A DNA stretch of 64,000 nt from Fasciolopsis buskii. Lineage: Eukaryota > Platyhelminthes > Trematoda > Plagiorchiida > Fasciolidae. The notes under the pieces are model-generated. The model was not told the DNA's origin. It saw nothing but the letters and a program-made list of their open reading frames with translations, and searched no databases. Below, piece after piece: positions 49,561 through 61,586 of this stretch (positions are counted from its first letter, which is position 1; every line of letters starts with the position of its first letter). The position numbers and the translations under genes are program-made. The stretch is taken from assembly GCA_008360955.1 (NCBI GenBank), contig LUCM01005575.1, positions 62,001 through 126,000 of the forward strand, read 5' to 3'.

Positions 49561-52500
49561 CATTATCTCTGCTATGTGCTTTGGCCATGGAATTTGACGT
49601 CATAACATCTTAACTGTGTTTGTTCTACCGCACAAGATATTTGCACATTTCCACGCTATCCGGTACATTCGACAGATTCCGCATCCGATTCAACCCTTTG
49701 TCCTCAATTCACTCTCTCGGGTGTTGGCGTATCGGTTTTAGTTCGGTACCACAATGCACAAAGTCCGTTTCTTGGTTCTGTTCATTGGCTTCAGTCTCCT
49801 TTCCCATTTCTACTAAAACGATTTTGCTACTTAGATCTTCCCAATCTCAAAAGACACGTTCGGGATCTCATGCTCAGCATTTTCCAATAATACCGTCACG
49901 CGACCTATCATGCTTCAGGCATGTTCAAAGGATATTTTGGAAAGTCCAGAGGCCGTCTTATTCCTTCCTCCGGCTGAGATTTCTTTCATTCCCCCAAACA
50001 CTAAAACTGAATGTCGTAACTGTATCAATTTTCGCCGCTGTCAATCGGCAATCCTCGTGTCAGTCAGGAATACACCATCATGCGCAAACTGAACGAGACA
50101 CAGTTGAGTAAGAAAAAATTAATTGACAGACCCTGATGTCACCGAGATTCTCCGTAAGTAGACCCGTGAACGATCGTTTAGGGTACATTTCAGCCTAGAT
50201 CATCTTCCCGACCAAGTGAAAATTGAGGCACATCGTGATTGAGGCCCCTACCAAATTTTAAATCACTCAGGTTCCTCGTATCCAACTTAGCCTCGTTCAA
50301 CTCGTGCAAGATGCATTCCCTACTGACACGGAGATTTTCCAGTCCGTGTGTTACAAGTAATCAAGGCGAGCGTTTGCGCATATTTACTTTGAGGTGACAG
50401 GATAAGGATTTTCGTTATTTTGGCGCACCCTATAGTCTGCTGCTTGTTCTCCTGGCTTCGCACACCAAGCATAGCTGCCGGAACCAATTTTTGAGCAGAG
50501 GTTACTCATCTCCAGCACGAAACATGCCGCTGTTAATCCCCAATAGCTGGTTTGTCCCGTGGTGCACATTCGGTTACAGAACAAGTTTTTTAATTATGCC
50601 ACGACATTTCAGGAAGCCATAGAAGCGCATAACAAGTACGTGGATCGGTGAATGCAAACTTGCTAATGTGCACATGTCATCAGGCAACGAGCAGGTCATG
50701 GGAGAAAAATATTTCTATTTACAGGCAAACCGGATGCAACGAGGCAAAGGTGTGGCGCGCTTTGCGAATAACACCCCGGGCCCAAGCCCACCGGCCAAGA
50801 TACGCGTCACGTGGGGCTGAAAATTGAGGCGGACGGACAAACAGAATAGTCACGTGTCTGTGTTGAAGGCCAAGCGGTGATGCAGGTAAACCTGGCAATC
50901 CAAATCACGTGACCAGTGCAGAGCGGACCAGTAATTCAACAAACCATCGGACAGCATAAAATGCTCTGCAAACTCGGAACATAGAGAAAGTAACTTAAAT
51001 GTGTAACACTTGTAAACTCCTCAGCTTACAGTAAACCACGATACGATATAATGCAATACAATAAGCAATTACACAAATTTTTCGGTTTATCTGTTCTCAC
51101 TTGTGATCCGTCCTTGAGTGTCAATTGGTCTAAAATATAGCAATTTTTTTAATCCTTATTGGAAATGATCAGTTGAAACAATTATGCATTTTCCGTGAAC
51201 CGCGGGAACACTTAGACCAATGCGCATGACCTTAATTTGCACCTATCACGTTTTGGTCAACCAGGCAACCTTTGAATACATAATCACGTGTTCGGATGTT
51301 ATCTACTTGTTGCCAAGTTTAAAGGTAGATGACTTTAACCAACAAAAATGAAAAAACCGACTGCCGTGGTTTTTTGTGGCAATTTCTTCTAAACAATTGC
51401 CACCGAATATCTCGTTGTCAAAACCCCTAAAGTGATCGTGAGTTTGTGGTCAGCATTAAGTGAGCCAGCTCGCGGCTTGTGTTCGATGCAGTTAGTCCCA
51501 TACCGCATCTTCATTGTTCAGAAGTTTCTTGAGTTATTTATACAAACTTGAATAATAAGATGTCCGTCAAACAGACTAATTTTAATCGTTTCGAAAATTG
51601 TTGTTGGCCCTGATTTACATCTTTGGAATTCTGATCGCTGTACCCCAAACTTTTCATCATCCACTAAGGTGACATCATCGATGCTTGTTACCTCTAGGGT
51701 TGATCCAAGTGCCAAGTTCGGAGACCAGAAACCCATGAGGGGCAGATTAATTGAGACATAAAATAGCACTAATTTTTTCCTTACTCAATTCATGCCTCCT
51801 TAGCTCACTGATAGTTCCTTCAGATCCTACTATTTTTCTTCTATCCCGTCCCCAGTATCACTTCATTTTTACAGGAACCAATATGTAGTGCGCTGACTGA
51901 ATCGCGTGGCTGGGTCATTTCATTCTAATGTCACACTGCCAAACACCATACGCGTGTCCAGCCTACAAAGTCAAGCGTATTTCTACTCGATTGTTATCCG
52001 CTCACGTAGTTCAGTCTCCTGATTGGCCTTTCGGGTTCCTGTTTAGGCGTGCAATTATGAAAATCGAACTATCCGGCTGCATGCTAGAACACATTTGGAT
52101 TGATAGTAAAATATCTTAGCCATACAAGTGAAGTGGAATATTTACAAAGTGTACAAAGTACAACATTTAATAAGGAACCACGTTGCAGTCAGCGTGGTTG
52201 TGTATGTGGTGGAGTCGGGTGAAGTAGCCACGTCTTGAAACGGAATAGGGGATGTACCGAACGCTTACTAAAAATGCCAACCGGTGTGTAAAAAATCGTT
52301 ATGCACCGATCTCGGTAAGGTGGACTGATCCGTTGGTCATAGACAGGTTGTGTATTGAACAGGGTACAAACCGTAATCTTGGCTGTGATTGTGGAATAAA
52401 ATCATTTTAGTCCTGCCTTTTGGCAATGACATTCTCAAATCTCGTGATACAGGATCTACAATCCAGTCCGAAACAGTGAGCTCCCAGTACATCCCAGTGA

Positions 52501-52787
52501 AAGTTCTAATACCACCAAAACATGTGGAAGGAGGTGAGCAGATAAACGCGGAGAAAAAAAACATTCCATGGTACTGGTATGAGTGAAAACAATTTAACAG
52601 CATTCACGTGTTTGTCGGGGAATGAGGTGTGAATCTAGCTAAAGAACGAAAGTAAATCGATTCCCAGATCTGGAAAATCTTGTGGTAACGAGGTGGATTG
52701 TGTAACGCATTGGAGTGTCAAAGTAAACGACATTTTTGGTCAATAACAGTAATTGTCACACGTAATCAAGTTAAAAGCCTCTCTTAC
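49561..52787. other. Mostly unassigned DNA
   Basis: Contains a 163-codon plus-strand frame (49620-50111) without recognisable domains. There is a locally GC-richer patch at about 50740-50920 with three CACGTG sites. Unrecognised minus-strand frames lie at 52603-52337 and 51769-51518. No element identified. Confidence 0.3.
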
Positions 52788-53039
52788 CCCTATCTGAATG
52801 GAGCCGTCAATCAGAAGCCATGTGAAATATTGTCGGCCACGTATTATAATCCGTCGTGAACAGTTTGGTGCTTCATTCTCGATACTTTTCTTCGGTAAGA
52901 GCACCTTAATTCTTGGCTGCAGTGTCGTCCCGAAACGCTCTTCGCGTTCAGGTTCCTTTACTACTATAGCTACAGGGTAAGTCAGTTTTGAGGACAAGGA
53001 CTGTTGCCAAATGAGGGCTGCTAAATGGAAAATTTGATC
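52788..53039 (-). CDS. Candidate internal exon, function unknown
   Basis: Minus strand. It opens after CGAATCCTCCTAAACAG and ends GATAGGG|GTAAGAG. Both ends are phase 0, giving exactly 84 codons. The product would include DQIFHLAALIWQQSLSS, PVAIVVKEPEREERFG and RRIIIRGRQYFTWLLIDGSI, a mix of charged and beta-prone segments with no domain I recognise. The acceptor tract is moderate and the donor good. If genuine, it belongs with other minus-strand candidates in a long gene; chance remains possible. Confidence 0.3.
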
Positions 53040-53847
53040 CTGTTTAGGAGGATTCGAAGTCTCGAGCTTCAGACCGGAATACCATGGCAGTGATTGCTTG
53101 AGCACCGTCAGTCCGCTGACATTTAGTTTTCTGATATCCTCTTTCGGTTGTTTTTGTGGTGATCATTTGCTGTTGAAACAGTCATTTCTAATCAGTTGCC
53201 TTAAGCTGACTTTGCTGTCCCTGAGAGATGTATGATGAGGTGAAAAACGGCTGAACATCTAACAAACGGGGCCGTGATGAGGTGATTCGTGGTCGTCTTG
53301 AGAAAAAGTTTCTCGAGTTTGTGGCGCAGTAGAAAGAATTCCTATGTGAGCAGCGAACAATGATTGGTTACATCCAGTACTCGGATCAGGAATCAATACA
53401 AATGCAACCGCATGGCACCGACTACACCGGTCGATAATCTGAAAGAAAATCAGGTATCGGGAACACCATTCGACAGTGTTGAGTCAACTATTAGATTGAC
53501 TCCCTAGGGATTGTTTTTTATCACCTATAAACAAGACTCGGTCTCTGATGAATTTGGTTGCTCTTGCTGTATTTAGCTTACACAAGAAATGTGGATTTGG
53601 AGTAAAAATCCATCAACGACCTATAGTCTGTAATCGAAATAGACTTTTGGCTTAAGAACGACAAATGCTATTTGAATTTATACGCGTGAAAGCCAGTTTG
53701 CTCACGGCTGAGCTTCTGGTTAGCCTAACATCGAAATTGTATCCCACACTGCTTTGTTAACAGAAAGTACCTTTAGACCACTGAGTCTGTAAATGTCCAT
53801 CATACGTTTGCAGTGTAAGCTGTGGATGGCAGCTCACAATGACTTAA
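53040..53847. other. No recognised feature
   Basis: No open frame of note, no repeat relation and no RNA seen. Confidence 0.4.
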
Positions 53848-54000
53848 GGACCGAATGACGTAAGCAGTGCATCGAAAAATCGATGCGCCATATATTGGTT
53901 TTCATTGTGAATGATATAATGTTAATAACACAGCATTGTTGGCGCCAACGTTTTGACTACTGTGGATAGTCTTTCTTAAGGCAAGTTTTACAATCAAACT
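53848..54000 (-). repeat. Hairpin-bearing dispersed repeat, copy B
   Basis: A direct repeat of the 49.4 kb unit. Shared words include GACGTAAG, ATCGAAAAATCGATGC, GATATAATGTTAATAACACA and AGTTTTACAATCAAA. Here the first hairpin is a perfect seven-pair GCATCGA/TCGATGC around AAAA (53869-53886). GTTGGCGCCAAC (53936-53947) is a perfect palindrome next to the GAAAC-like box, which reads AAAAC here. Copy A carries about 10 bases instead of this palindrome. Confidence 0.6.
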
Positions 54001-55384
54001 GCAATTAATATTAATTAATTAACTGAAACTAACTGGGATATTGATAGAGCGTGGATGAACAAAGCGGACGAGTAATCAGGGGAATAAATGTGCACATGTG
54101 GTCCAGATCTAATTATGGACCAAACAATGAGTAAAATTGGCTTAATCGTTCCCTGTAGGATAGGCGGGAAGTGGGCCAGAGTTAGTGCTTGAATGAAACG
54201 TTTTTTGGTAGCATAACCGACGATCGTGTAATCGAATCCTCACATTGTCCTATGCTTACGCAACCTTGAAAATTAGTTGATCGGGCAGAAAGTTTCGGTT
54301 ATATTCACCAAGTGGTTTGATAAATGTGCCTGTGCTGATAGGATACGCTCATCTAGTAACATAGTGCCCAAACTGCGCGGTATAAAATTCGCAAAGAAAG
54401 CATAACCTTGGAATTGATTTCGCATATGTACAATCTATATAATATCATGCAGTCCCAAAATTATTAGGTGAGCGGTTGGATGTGAGATGTGATACCATCA
54501 ATCTCTAAACACAGCTTGTTAGACATTTTCCAGTTTGCGGACACTGGTAAGAAGATTGTCAATTGTTCTCATTTGAAATCGCTTTCTTATTTTCTAAAGT
54601 ATCAATCGATCAACCGCGTGATTCTATACACCTGCGTCCAACCGTCGCAGTGAGACTGATTCTCAACATGGTATGACGACTTGTTTCCTCCATGACCCAA
54701 CGACCTGTACACGAAGATTTATCTCAAGCCGAAGATCCAGTCATGCTTGGAAGGTCAATGAGTGGAGGCCTGATGAAATAGTCTCCTGGTTATCCATGTT
54801 GGGGATTAACTCAAACGAAAAATTAAGTGAAAGAATAATTGATCCAAGTAGATGGGCTTCTATTCAGCCACAATCCGCTGCCCTGCAGACAGGTTCTTAT
54901 TGTAACCAAAGGCTTTGATTGGGTCTCTCATTGTTCTCCTACTTAAAGACTGGATTCCCTAACAGCCTTTGTCCATAAACCCTCAATGGATAGCCTAGAC
55001 GTAATAAATTCCATACTGAATCGGTGGCCGCACAGAACAACCAGAACCGCACTATCCATTGCTTCGAGTGGAGTGGGTAATGATAAGTATGAGCCGGCTC
55101 CGAATTCCCGTGCTGGATTAGCGCGTTACTGCTTGTCGGTAATATTTTGAGTCAAAGGCTTCAGTTAGGGTCCCAAAGGAAATCCCCTTCTGTGTGGAAA
55201 TCCGCGAATTACCGAGTCCCTTCGGTAGTATTCCTTCAGAAAAAAATTTTACTTTCGATTCTTACGATGTAAGAACCACGCAATTTGCCGTAAAGAACTG
55301 CGGTTCGACGGAACTATCTGATGGCAGCATTATGGGAACCAGAAAAATAATAGCTCACAAGCAATACTTAGACAGAAGTGTTCA
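54001..55384. other. No recognised feature; possible 5' region of the RTE copy
   Basis: Open frames at 54673-54918 and 55194-55394 (plus) are not recognisable. The latter abuts the RTE endonuclease and could be its decayed 5' end. Confidence 0.3.
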
Positions 55385-58300
55385 CTTCACCTAGTTGCCT
55401 CTACTTGCGCAGGCTAAACCGAGTAGGGCAAAAAGCTCCCCAGACAGAAGTATTGAAACTTTCAAAAAAGACTTATGCTGTCTCTGAAACGCGCATAAAG
55501 GTGTCCACTTCCGTCATCGTTCTTCGTAGACTAGATACGACCTCATTCTCTCACCTCATTGTTCACGTTTCCGGTAACCCAGTTTCTAGTGTCCATACCC
55601 AGGCTGGCTTTAATATCGCTCTTAGTATGCCAGAGGAGTGCGCACCGTTAAAATGGATCCTAGTCAGCAGACTTTTATGTGCAGTTCAGTTGGACGGTTC
55701 TGTGCTTGACAATAGCAGTCGATTGAAGCGTCGTTATTTGCTCGTCGTATCTGTATGTGGGCTCACTTATCACTGTTCCCTTGAAACCAAAGACGAGTTC
55801 TACCAGGAGTTATTTAGATTACTCCGTAACGTGCGTCCAACTGACGTTGTGATCGTTGCTGGTGATTTTAACGTCCAACGTGCCTATTTAAAGGAGGCGC
55901 GACGGCACATCGGAAACCCAATTTCTTGTCCCAGCCGAGTGCATTGACAACGGAGATCGTCTCGTTCAGGTTTGTTCTGACCACTGGCTGTTTATGGCAA
56001 ACCTTAAGTTTTTTCATAAAAAGCGTCATCGACTCATTTGGCATCTGCTTCGCAGTCACAGCTTTGGACTCAAATTGATCACACTGTCATCGGTCGCTGG
56101 TGGTTTGGATCAGTCGAGGATTGTCGGGCATTCTGGTCCGAGACAGTGGACTCATACTATGTTTTGGTCCGAGCGCGCTTTTGTTTGCGTCTAGTTCGTG
56201 GTCACACCAGCACAAAACTACCTGTCCAGTACAGCTGAATCAAGACGACAGTGACCTACTACAGTTCCAGTAGGGACTCTCAATGCGGTTTTTGTCTCAA
56301 CGAAATGCCCAAGATCCGAACAAAAACAGGAGGAAGATCAAAATAGCTCTGCACTTAGCGGTAACTCCCACATAAACCTCAGAAACTATGGATATTCTCG
56401 ACTTTAACTACCCTGTTAGATATTTGTAGATCGGTCTTTTTATTACTACATACAATGAGATGCGTAGATCAATGAGGCGTCAACCGACCAGGAGCCTGAG
56501 AAATGATCGCGAGTAGTGGTGCGCAGGAAGATGTATGAAAATTGAAAAGGCTGCGGTCATCGAAAATAACCGCAACCGTAATCGACTGATAAGGAATACT
56601 GGTCCACGGAGACGAGCGTAAGCGAAGTGATTAACAAATCCGAGAATTCCCGGATTCACTTTCAGCAGGTTCGCATGGGGCGTTGGGCGGAACACTTTAG
56701 AGAGCAGTTTAGTCGGTCCACCGCTACAATGCACCTTTCCCTTACTTGTATCTGCAAGTGAACCAATGCAAATAACTACCAGTCCTCCACCAGGAATGGA
56801 GATGATCGGGGAGGAAGGGTTTCTTAAGAGGCCTAAGGCATCTGGAACAGATGAACTGTCTCCGTCCTCTTTGAAGGACGGTGGTAGAGTATTAACAGCG
56901 GAGTTAACAAAACTGCTGGGATCAACGTGAGGAAATGAAGAGATTCTAAAGGACAGGTGTGAATCGGTGTTTGTACCGACTTACAAGAAACGTCATAGAT
57001 CCTTACATAAAAACCACGGAGTAATTAGTTTAGTAAACATCGCATCGAAAATACTGTTGGGCATTATTCTCCGCCGATTATTTAGTACTCGCGAAAGGTG
57101 TATGCCTGAGCACCAAGCAGGTTTCCGTCCCGGTCGTGGTTGTACTGACCAAATTTTCATTTTGTGAAAAATCCTTAAACATAGGCACACATTCCGCAGA
57201 CACAAGATTTCTGTCTTTCTTGATTTGAAAGCGGCTTTCGATTCAGTCGATCATGCAATTCTTTAGGGCTGTCTCTCATTGAGTCGGGTGCCGGAGAAAT
57301 TCATTTCACTGGTCCATTCGCTGTGTATGTGGACACACAAAGCAGGGTTCGCGCTTATGGTGATGTTTCATACAAATTCAAGACGAGAATTGGGGTTCGC
57401 TGCTCTCTTTCATCTTTCTTTTTTAACTTTTTCACTGAAATGGTTATGAAGGTAGCCCTATCCTCATGTGAGATTGTAGCATTGATATTCGTTCAGACAG
57501 GAATCTGCCTGCATGCGAACATGCGGACGATTTTGTGATACTGACTAAAGATTCAAGCTTTTCTCGATCATCCATACCATAGAGTTGGTATGCTTTTGGT
57601 ATGTCTTTTGCACCACTGAAGTATAAAATACTGTGGCAGGACTAGACTGGATTGGCTCAAAGCCCAAATCTTGTTCTGCAAGGCAGCAAGCAGCTAGATT
57701 TGGTGGACAGATTGAGTTACTTGGATAGTTGCATCTCACCCGGTGGTTTTATATCAGATAAATCGTCCTCGCACATACAGAAAGGCATTCATCAATATGA
57801 GATATTTGTGACGTCGGCATGATATTTAGTTATCGATCAAAGGTCAATTATACACGTTACCAGTGAGATCGGTATTGCTCCACGGCTCTGAAACATGGCC
57901 TTTGAGAGCAGAAGATATGTCAGGACTTTCGGTGTTTGAAAATCGTTGTCTGCCCAGTATTGGTAGACTATGGTTGCAAACTTAGGTGAGTAACTCAGAG
58001 GTTAGGGGTACAGTCCTGGGTCCTAGGGTCCAGTCTTTAGAAGTGGTACTGAATCATAATAGGTTCAGGTGGTTGGGACATGTTTGGTGCACGCCCACAC
58101 ATTGTCTTTATCGTTGTACGCCGTTCTTCAAGGCAGGTATTGGTTGCAGAATGGTTTGGGGTGCACGGTCGAGGACACAGAGGAAAACTTGGGAAACTTT
58201 GACCAGTGGACAGGTTCGTGTAGTTAGGGTTAGATTATCGGGTTGGGGTTCACGAGATCCTCCGAAGCAATGGTAGAACACAATGAGTCATAAGACTCAG
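55385..58300 (+). mobile_element. RTE-type non-LTR retrotransposon, nearly full coding span
   Basis: The apurinic-type endonuclease starts near 55395 (RRLNRVGQ). Its catalytic-motif residues are visible as SETR (55482-55493), GDFN (55861-55872) and, after frameshifts, WTQIDH (about 56064-56081). The RT follows: EHQAGFRPGRGC (57108-57143), FLDLKAAFDSVD (57217-57252) and the palm motif HADDF (57520-57534). After the RT come RLSYLDSCISPGG (from 57708) and the C-terminal RWLGHV and GWGSRDPPKQW, ending near 58262. The longest uninterrupted piece is 189 codons (55378-55947). Many stops and shifts make it inactive. The 3' sequence to about 58450 is probably the element's untranslated tail. Confidence 0.85.
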
Positions 58301-59012
58301 TGCCGCAGTCAGTCGCGTTCTTGAACTCCAAACCCTTCTTCTGCATAATTCTTAAACTTGCTATTCTACAATCGATTATTATTTTCATTATTTTTCGTTC
58401 CTTTTCTGTTTGGGCCGATGATGTACTGAGGTAACAACCACAACCACAACATGTTGTTGGAAGGTTAATGGTTTTCCAAACGGAACTGAACTGAACGACG
58501 TCCAATAAAACAAAGGTGAAACGGACCTCCGGGTGAGTGAACCGAAGCAATATCTCTTCTTGAATAAATACAACATCCAGTTTAAATTGAAAAAGGGAAA
58601 CTTACGCTCCGTATGATGGAGTAGCGATGGGCTCATCCAATGGATAATTATTCGTGGACTTTCTAGTGGGGAAGCTTGAAAACAATCAACTGCAGCGATC
58701 CGTCAGGCAATCAGTGCTTTAGAGACGATATTTCGATGACGTCCTGCGTGGCACGGATAAAAATGTCCATATGAACTTCATAATAAATACATTTAGTACC
58801 CCCCTCCCGCCATCGAGCGATTTATATTGAAAAAGGAAGAAAAAACAGAACAGCATTCATGGGTGTACCTGCAAATCATCGGATCGACGGAGCCGTCAAC
58901 TGCTGGTGCACAAGAAATCAATGTGAATAGTTAATATATGCACTTTCACAATTTCGTTCTAGTTAAGACGAAACCACAATTGATTTGCTCCTTGTTTTAG
59001 CGTATGAAACTT
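58301..59012. other. Probable RTE 3' tail, then unassigned
   Basis: T-rich sequence and an ACAACCACAACCACAACA stretch near 58433-58450 may end the upstream RTE copy. The rest is unassigned. Confidence 0.35.
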
Positions 59013-59520
59013 AATTGACTACGCTGTTTGGGTCACGTGTTGCGTATGACAAACACTCGTCTACCACACCGTGCCCTACTTTGTGTACTGCCTAAGGAAT
59101 GGAAGAAGCCATGTTGAGGCCAACAGATGACGCGGCAACGTGGGATGAGAAAATGTACAGCGAAGTTAGGTAAAGTAGGTGTCTCACGTCTTCGTGGTTG
59201 GGATCCGAAAGACTCGTCGACTTGCTGGCTGGAGACACTGAAGGATATGGCAGTGAACTGTAAACAGTGACGATCGTGTTGTCATTTTCTATCGAATCAG
59301 AATGACTGAAAGAGTGCGTTTGCACAGTTAGACTATGTTCCGTGTGTTGACTGTAACAGCTTCTTATATTTTCTCGCCTGTGTGTCCACTTCCTGTTCCA
59401 CTTGGATATTTACTCTTTTTATAGAAACGTTTAACTCTGGGTTAGAGGCAGCGGTTAGTGAGGCTTTCCTTGCTGTTTAACGCTGAACGATGTTGATGAT
59501 GATGAGGGCACTGATGATAT
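59013..59520 (+). mobile_element. RTE-type retrotransposon 3' end, second subfamily
   Basis: One frame from 59013 to 59270 reads LGHVLRMTNTRLPHRAL, then GKVGVSRLRGWDPKD, then CWLETLKDMAVN, with only two internal stops before its end. This is the C-terminal domain of trematode-type RTE polyproteins. It is better preserved than, and different in sequence from, the C-terminus of the 55-58 kb copy. About 210 bp downstream a GATGTTGATGATGATGAGG tract (59488 onward) looks like the short-repeat 3' tail typical of RTE elements. 5'-truncated. Confidence 0.7.
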
Positions 59521-61586
59521 TATTGAAGAGTTAGAATTTTACAAGAAGCATCCTTAGCAGCCAGCTACCCCAAGACAATGAAACGCAATAAAAACAGAAC
59601 TCAGAAGATGAGCGTCCATAAGGAATTTGTCCGTACCAATCTAGCTTCTAATGGAGATATCATAAGACATTATGCGTCAGTGTTTACCAGGTGCAACTTA
59701 TAAGACCTTTTATGAATCAAAGTTCCAGGTTCTACTAAAGGATTGCACAGCTTTTTTCTGTGTATGCTCTTTTCCCTGTCTCTGTGGGACTGGGTGATGC
59801 TATCAAACTTACGCTGCCCAAACGTTTTATCCGGTACCGAAATCAAATGGCATCAAAGTCACTATCAGTTCAATAAATTGGCATACAATCGAGGAGGTTA
59901 ATTTCCACCTACCAGGTTTACGGGCAGCCAATTCGTTTTGTGTACACTAATTGCAGGATGTTCCATTGGCCTATCAGCTTTACTGTCCAGTCAGGAAAGT
60001 CTAAGATGCCTAATGGCAGCTAGATATGAAAGTGTGCCCCTAGATCACCAAAACATTGCACTGTATGTCAAAATCATCCCAATTGCATCCGTTCATGAAA
60101 TTACGTTGTGAGCTAGCCGCATCAAACCGTTGTGGTCATGCAAGCTACAGGGTAGACACTCCTTGCAGTCATTGGACTGACCGGTTTCAATTTTGCATTT
60201 CCGCTAGGAAACGAAGCACGAAAAATTCTGTCACGCTGTCGAGGACTGATAGCGCATACCCATTGATCGGGAACAAATTATCTGATTCATTGAGTCTGCA
60301 TGTGTGCGCGCGCACTTGTACCGACTGAACATTCACGGGTGCTTGAAAAAATTTATCCCCAGATTTAAGAGGGAAGAGAAAAGTCAGACACATTGATATG
60401 TACAATAAATTGAGGATTATTTTCCTACAACTTCACGAGATGTTTGCTGTATTCACAGCAATGGTTTTTAATCAACGAGAACAAATATGGGCTAGAAAAC
60501 TTCCAGGCGGATTTAAAAACTAAAGATTCATAAATGAGGGTTGGTTGGAACTTGATTTATCAAGATCGCAGTGTGAAGACGAACAAATCGCACTGCTTAC
60601 GAAAATCAGGAAATACTGACTGTGAACTGTTTGTACTTCCGAGCAGTCTAGTGAATTACAGGTGTTATTATGACGAATTACCTCCAATAGATCTCGTGGA
60701 ATCGCACATTGCCTCTTTTCCTAAATGGTTCTGGTGTTCGACAGTTCGGGTCTTTTCCGTTTCTTCTGTGGTATAACTCATACGGACCGGTCTCCGATAT
60801 AGTCACACAAACTATTTGATGATGCCACTCCTTTTCTAGCCAGACTTTTAATAAAAGATTCAACCATTTGCCAGGAGTATGATCAACGGGAGCAACTGGT
60901 AATGTTTACGCTCTTGCTTTTAGTGCGGAAACTGATACCGTTCAGCGACGGAGCAACGTTAGTCGCTGCTGACTGCTTTCCCGGTATTTGGTTCTAAATT
61001 ATGTTCACAGCCCATCCACCAATTAAAAGCTCCCAAGATACGGTAATAATGCCGACCTCGAAATTATTGTCACCGAAAGGCGACAGTTGCATCTGTGCCC
61101 AGGGGTCGGTTTCGAATCTCGATAGAACAAATAAAAGGCTGTTTGGCTGAACAATTAAAGTTGTTCTGGTCCCGTGAGACAAAACTTGACATCAGTTATC
61201 CACCTGAGACTCATATCTGTTGTTTTTCAACAAGTGGTTTCTGATGGCTCTATCAGAAAAGCTACATCGAAACCGTCAAAAATCTGCTTTTTATTTTGGA
61301 ATGCCAATCGTATTTGTGAAGATTACTCGTGCCTATCTGTGTCCTGTGCCTATTATCCGTTTCGTGAATCATCGCCCGATCGGTGTTCCTTGTAAAGTAG
61401 CTTACAATCTGAGGTGCTTCAAATCGTCTTGTATTGTAATGTACTGCAACGTTCTGTATTTTGTAGACTGTTGTGTACAAAAAAAGTTGCATTTCAGTCA
61501 AGACTTTTAAGGGTAAAATAATAAGAAAAATGTTGCATTCAACAACTTGTGAAGAGAAAAATTCATCAAGGAATAATCACAGCACG
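59521..61586. other. No recognised feature
   Basis: Short open frames on both strands without splice or motif support. The last 80 bp probably includes the 3' tail of the minus-strand element that follows. Confidence 0.35.

Noticed and set aside
49753..49815. Twenty-residue hydrophobic peptide starting MHKVRFLVLF, like a signal peptide
   Set aside because: It runs straight into a stop and lacks a splice donor at the right place.
55868..56059. Minus-strand frame over the RTE endonuclease
   Set aside because: Antisense to the endonuclease segment that reads on the plus strand.
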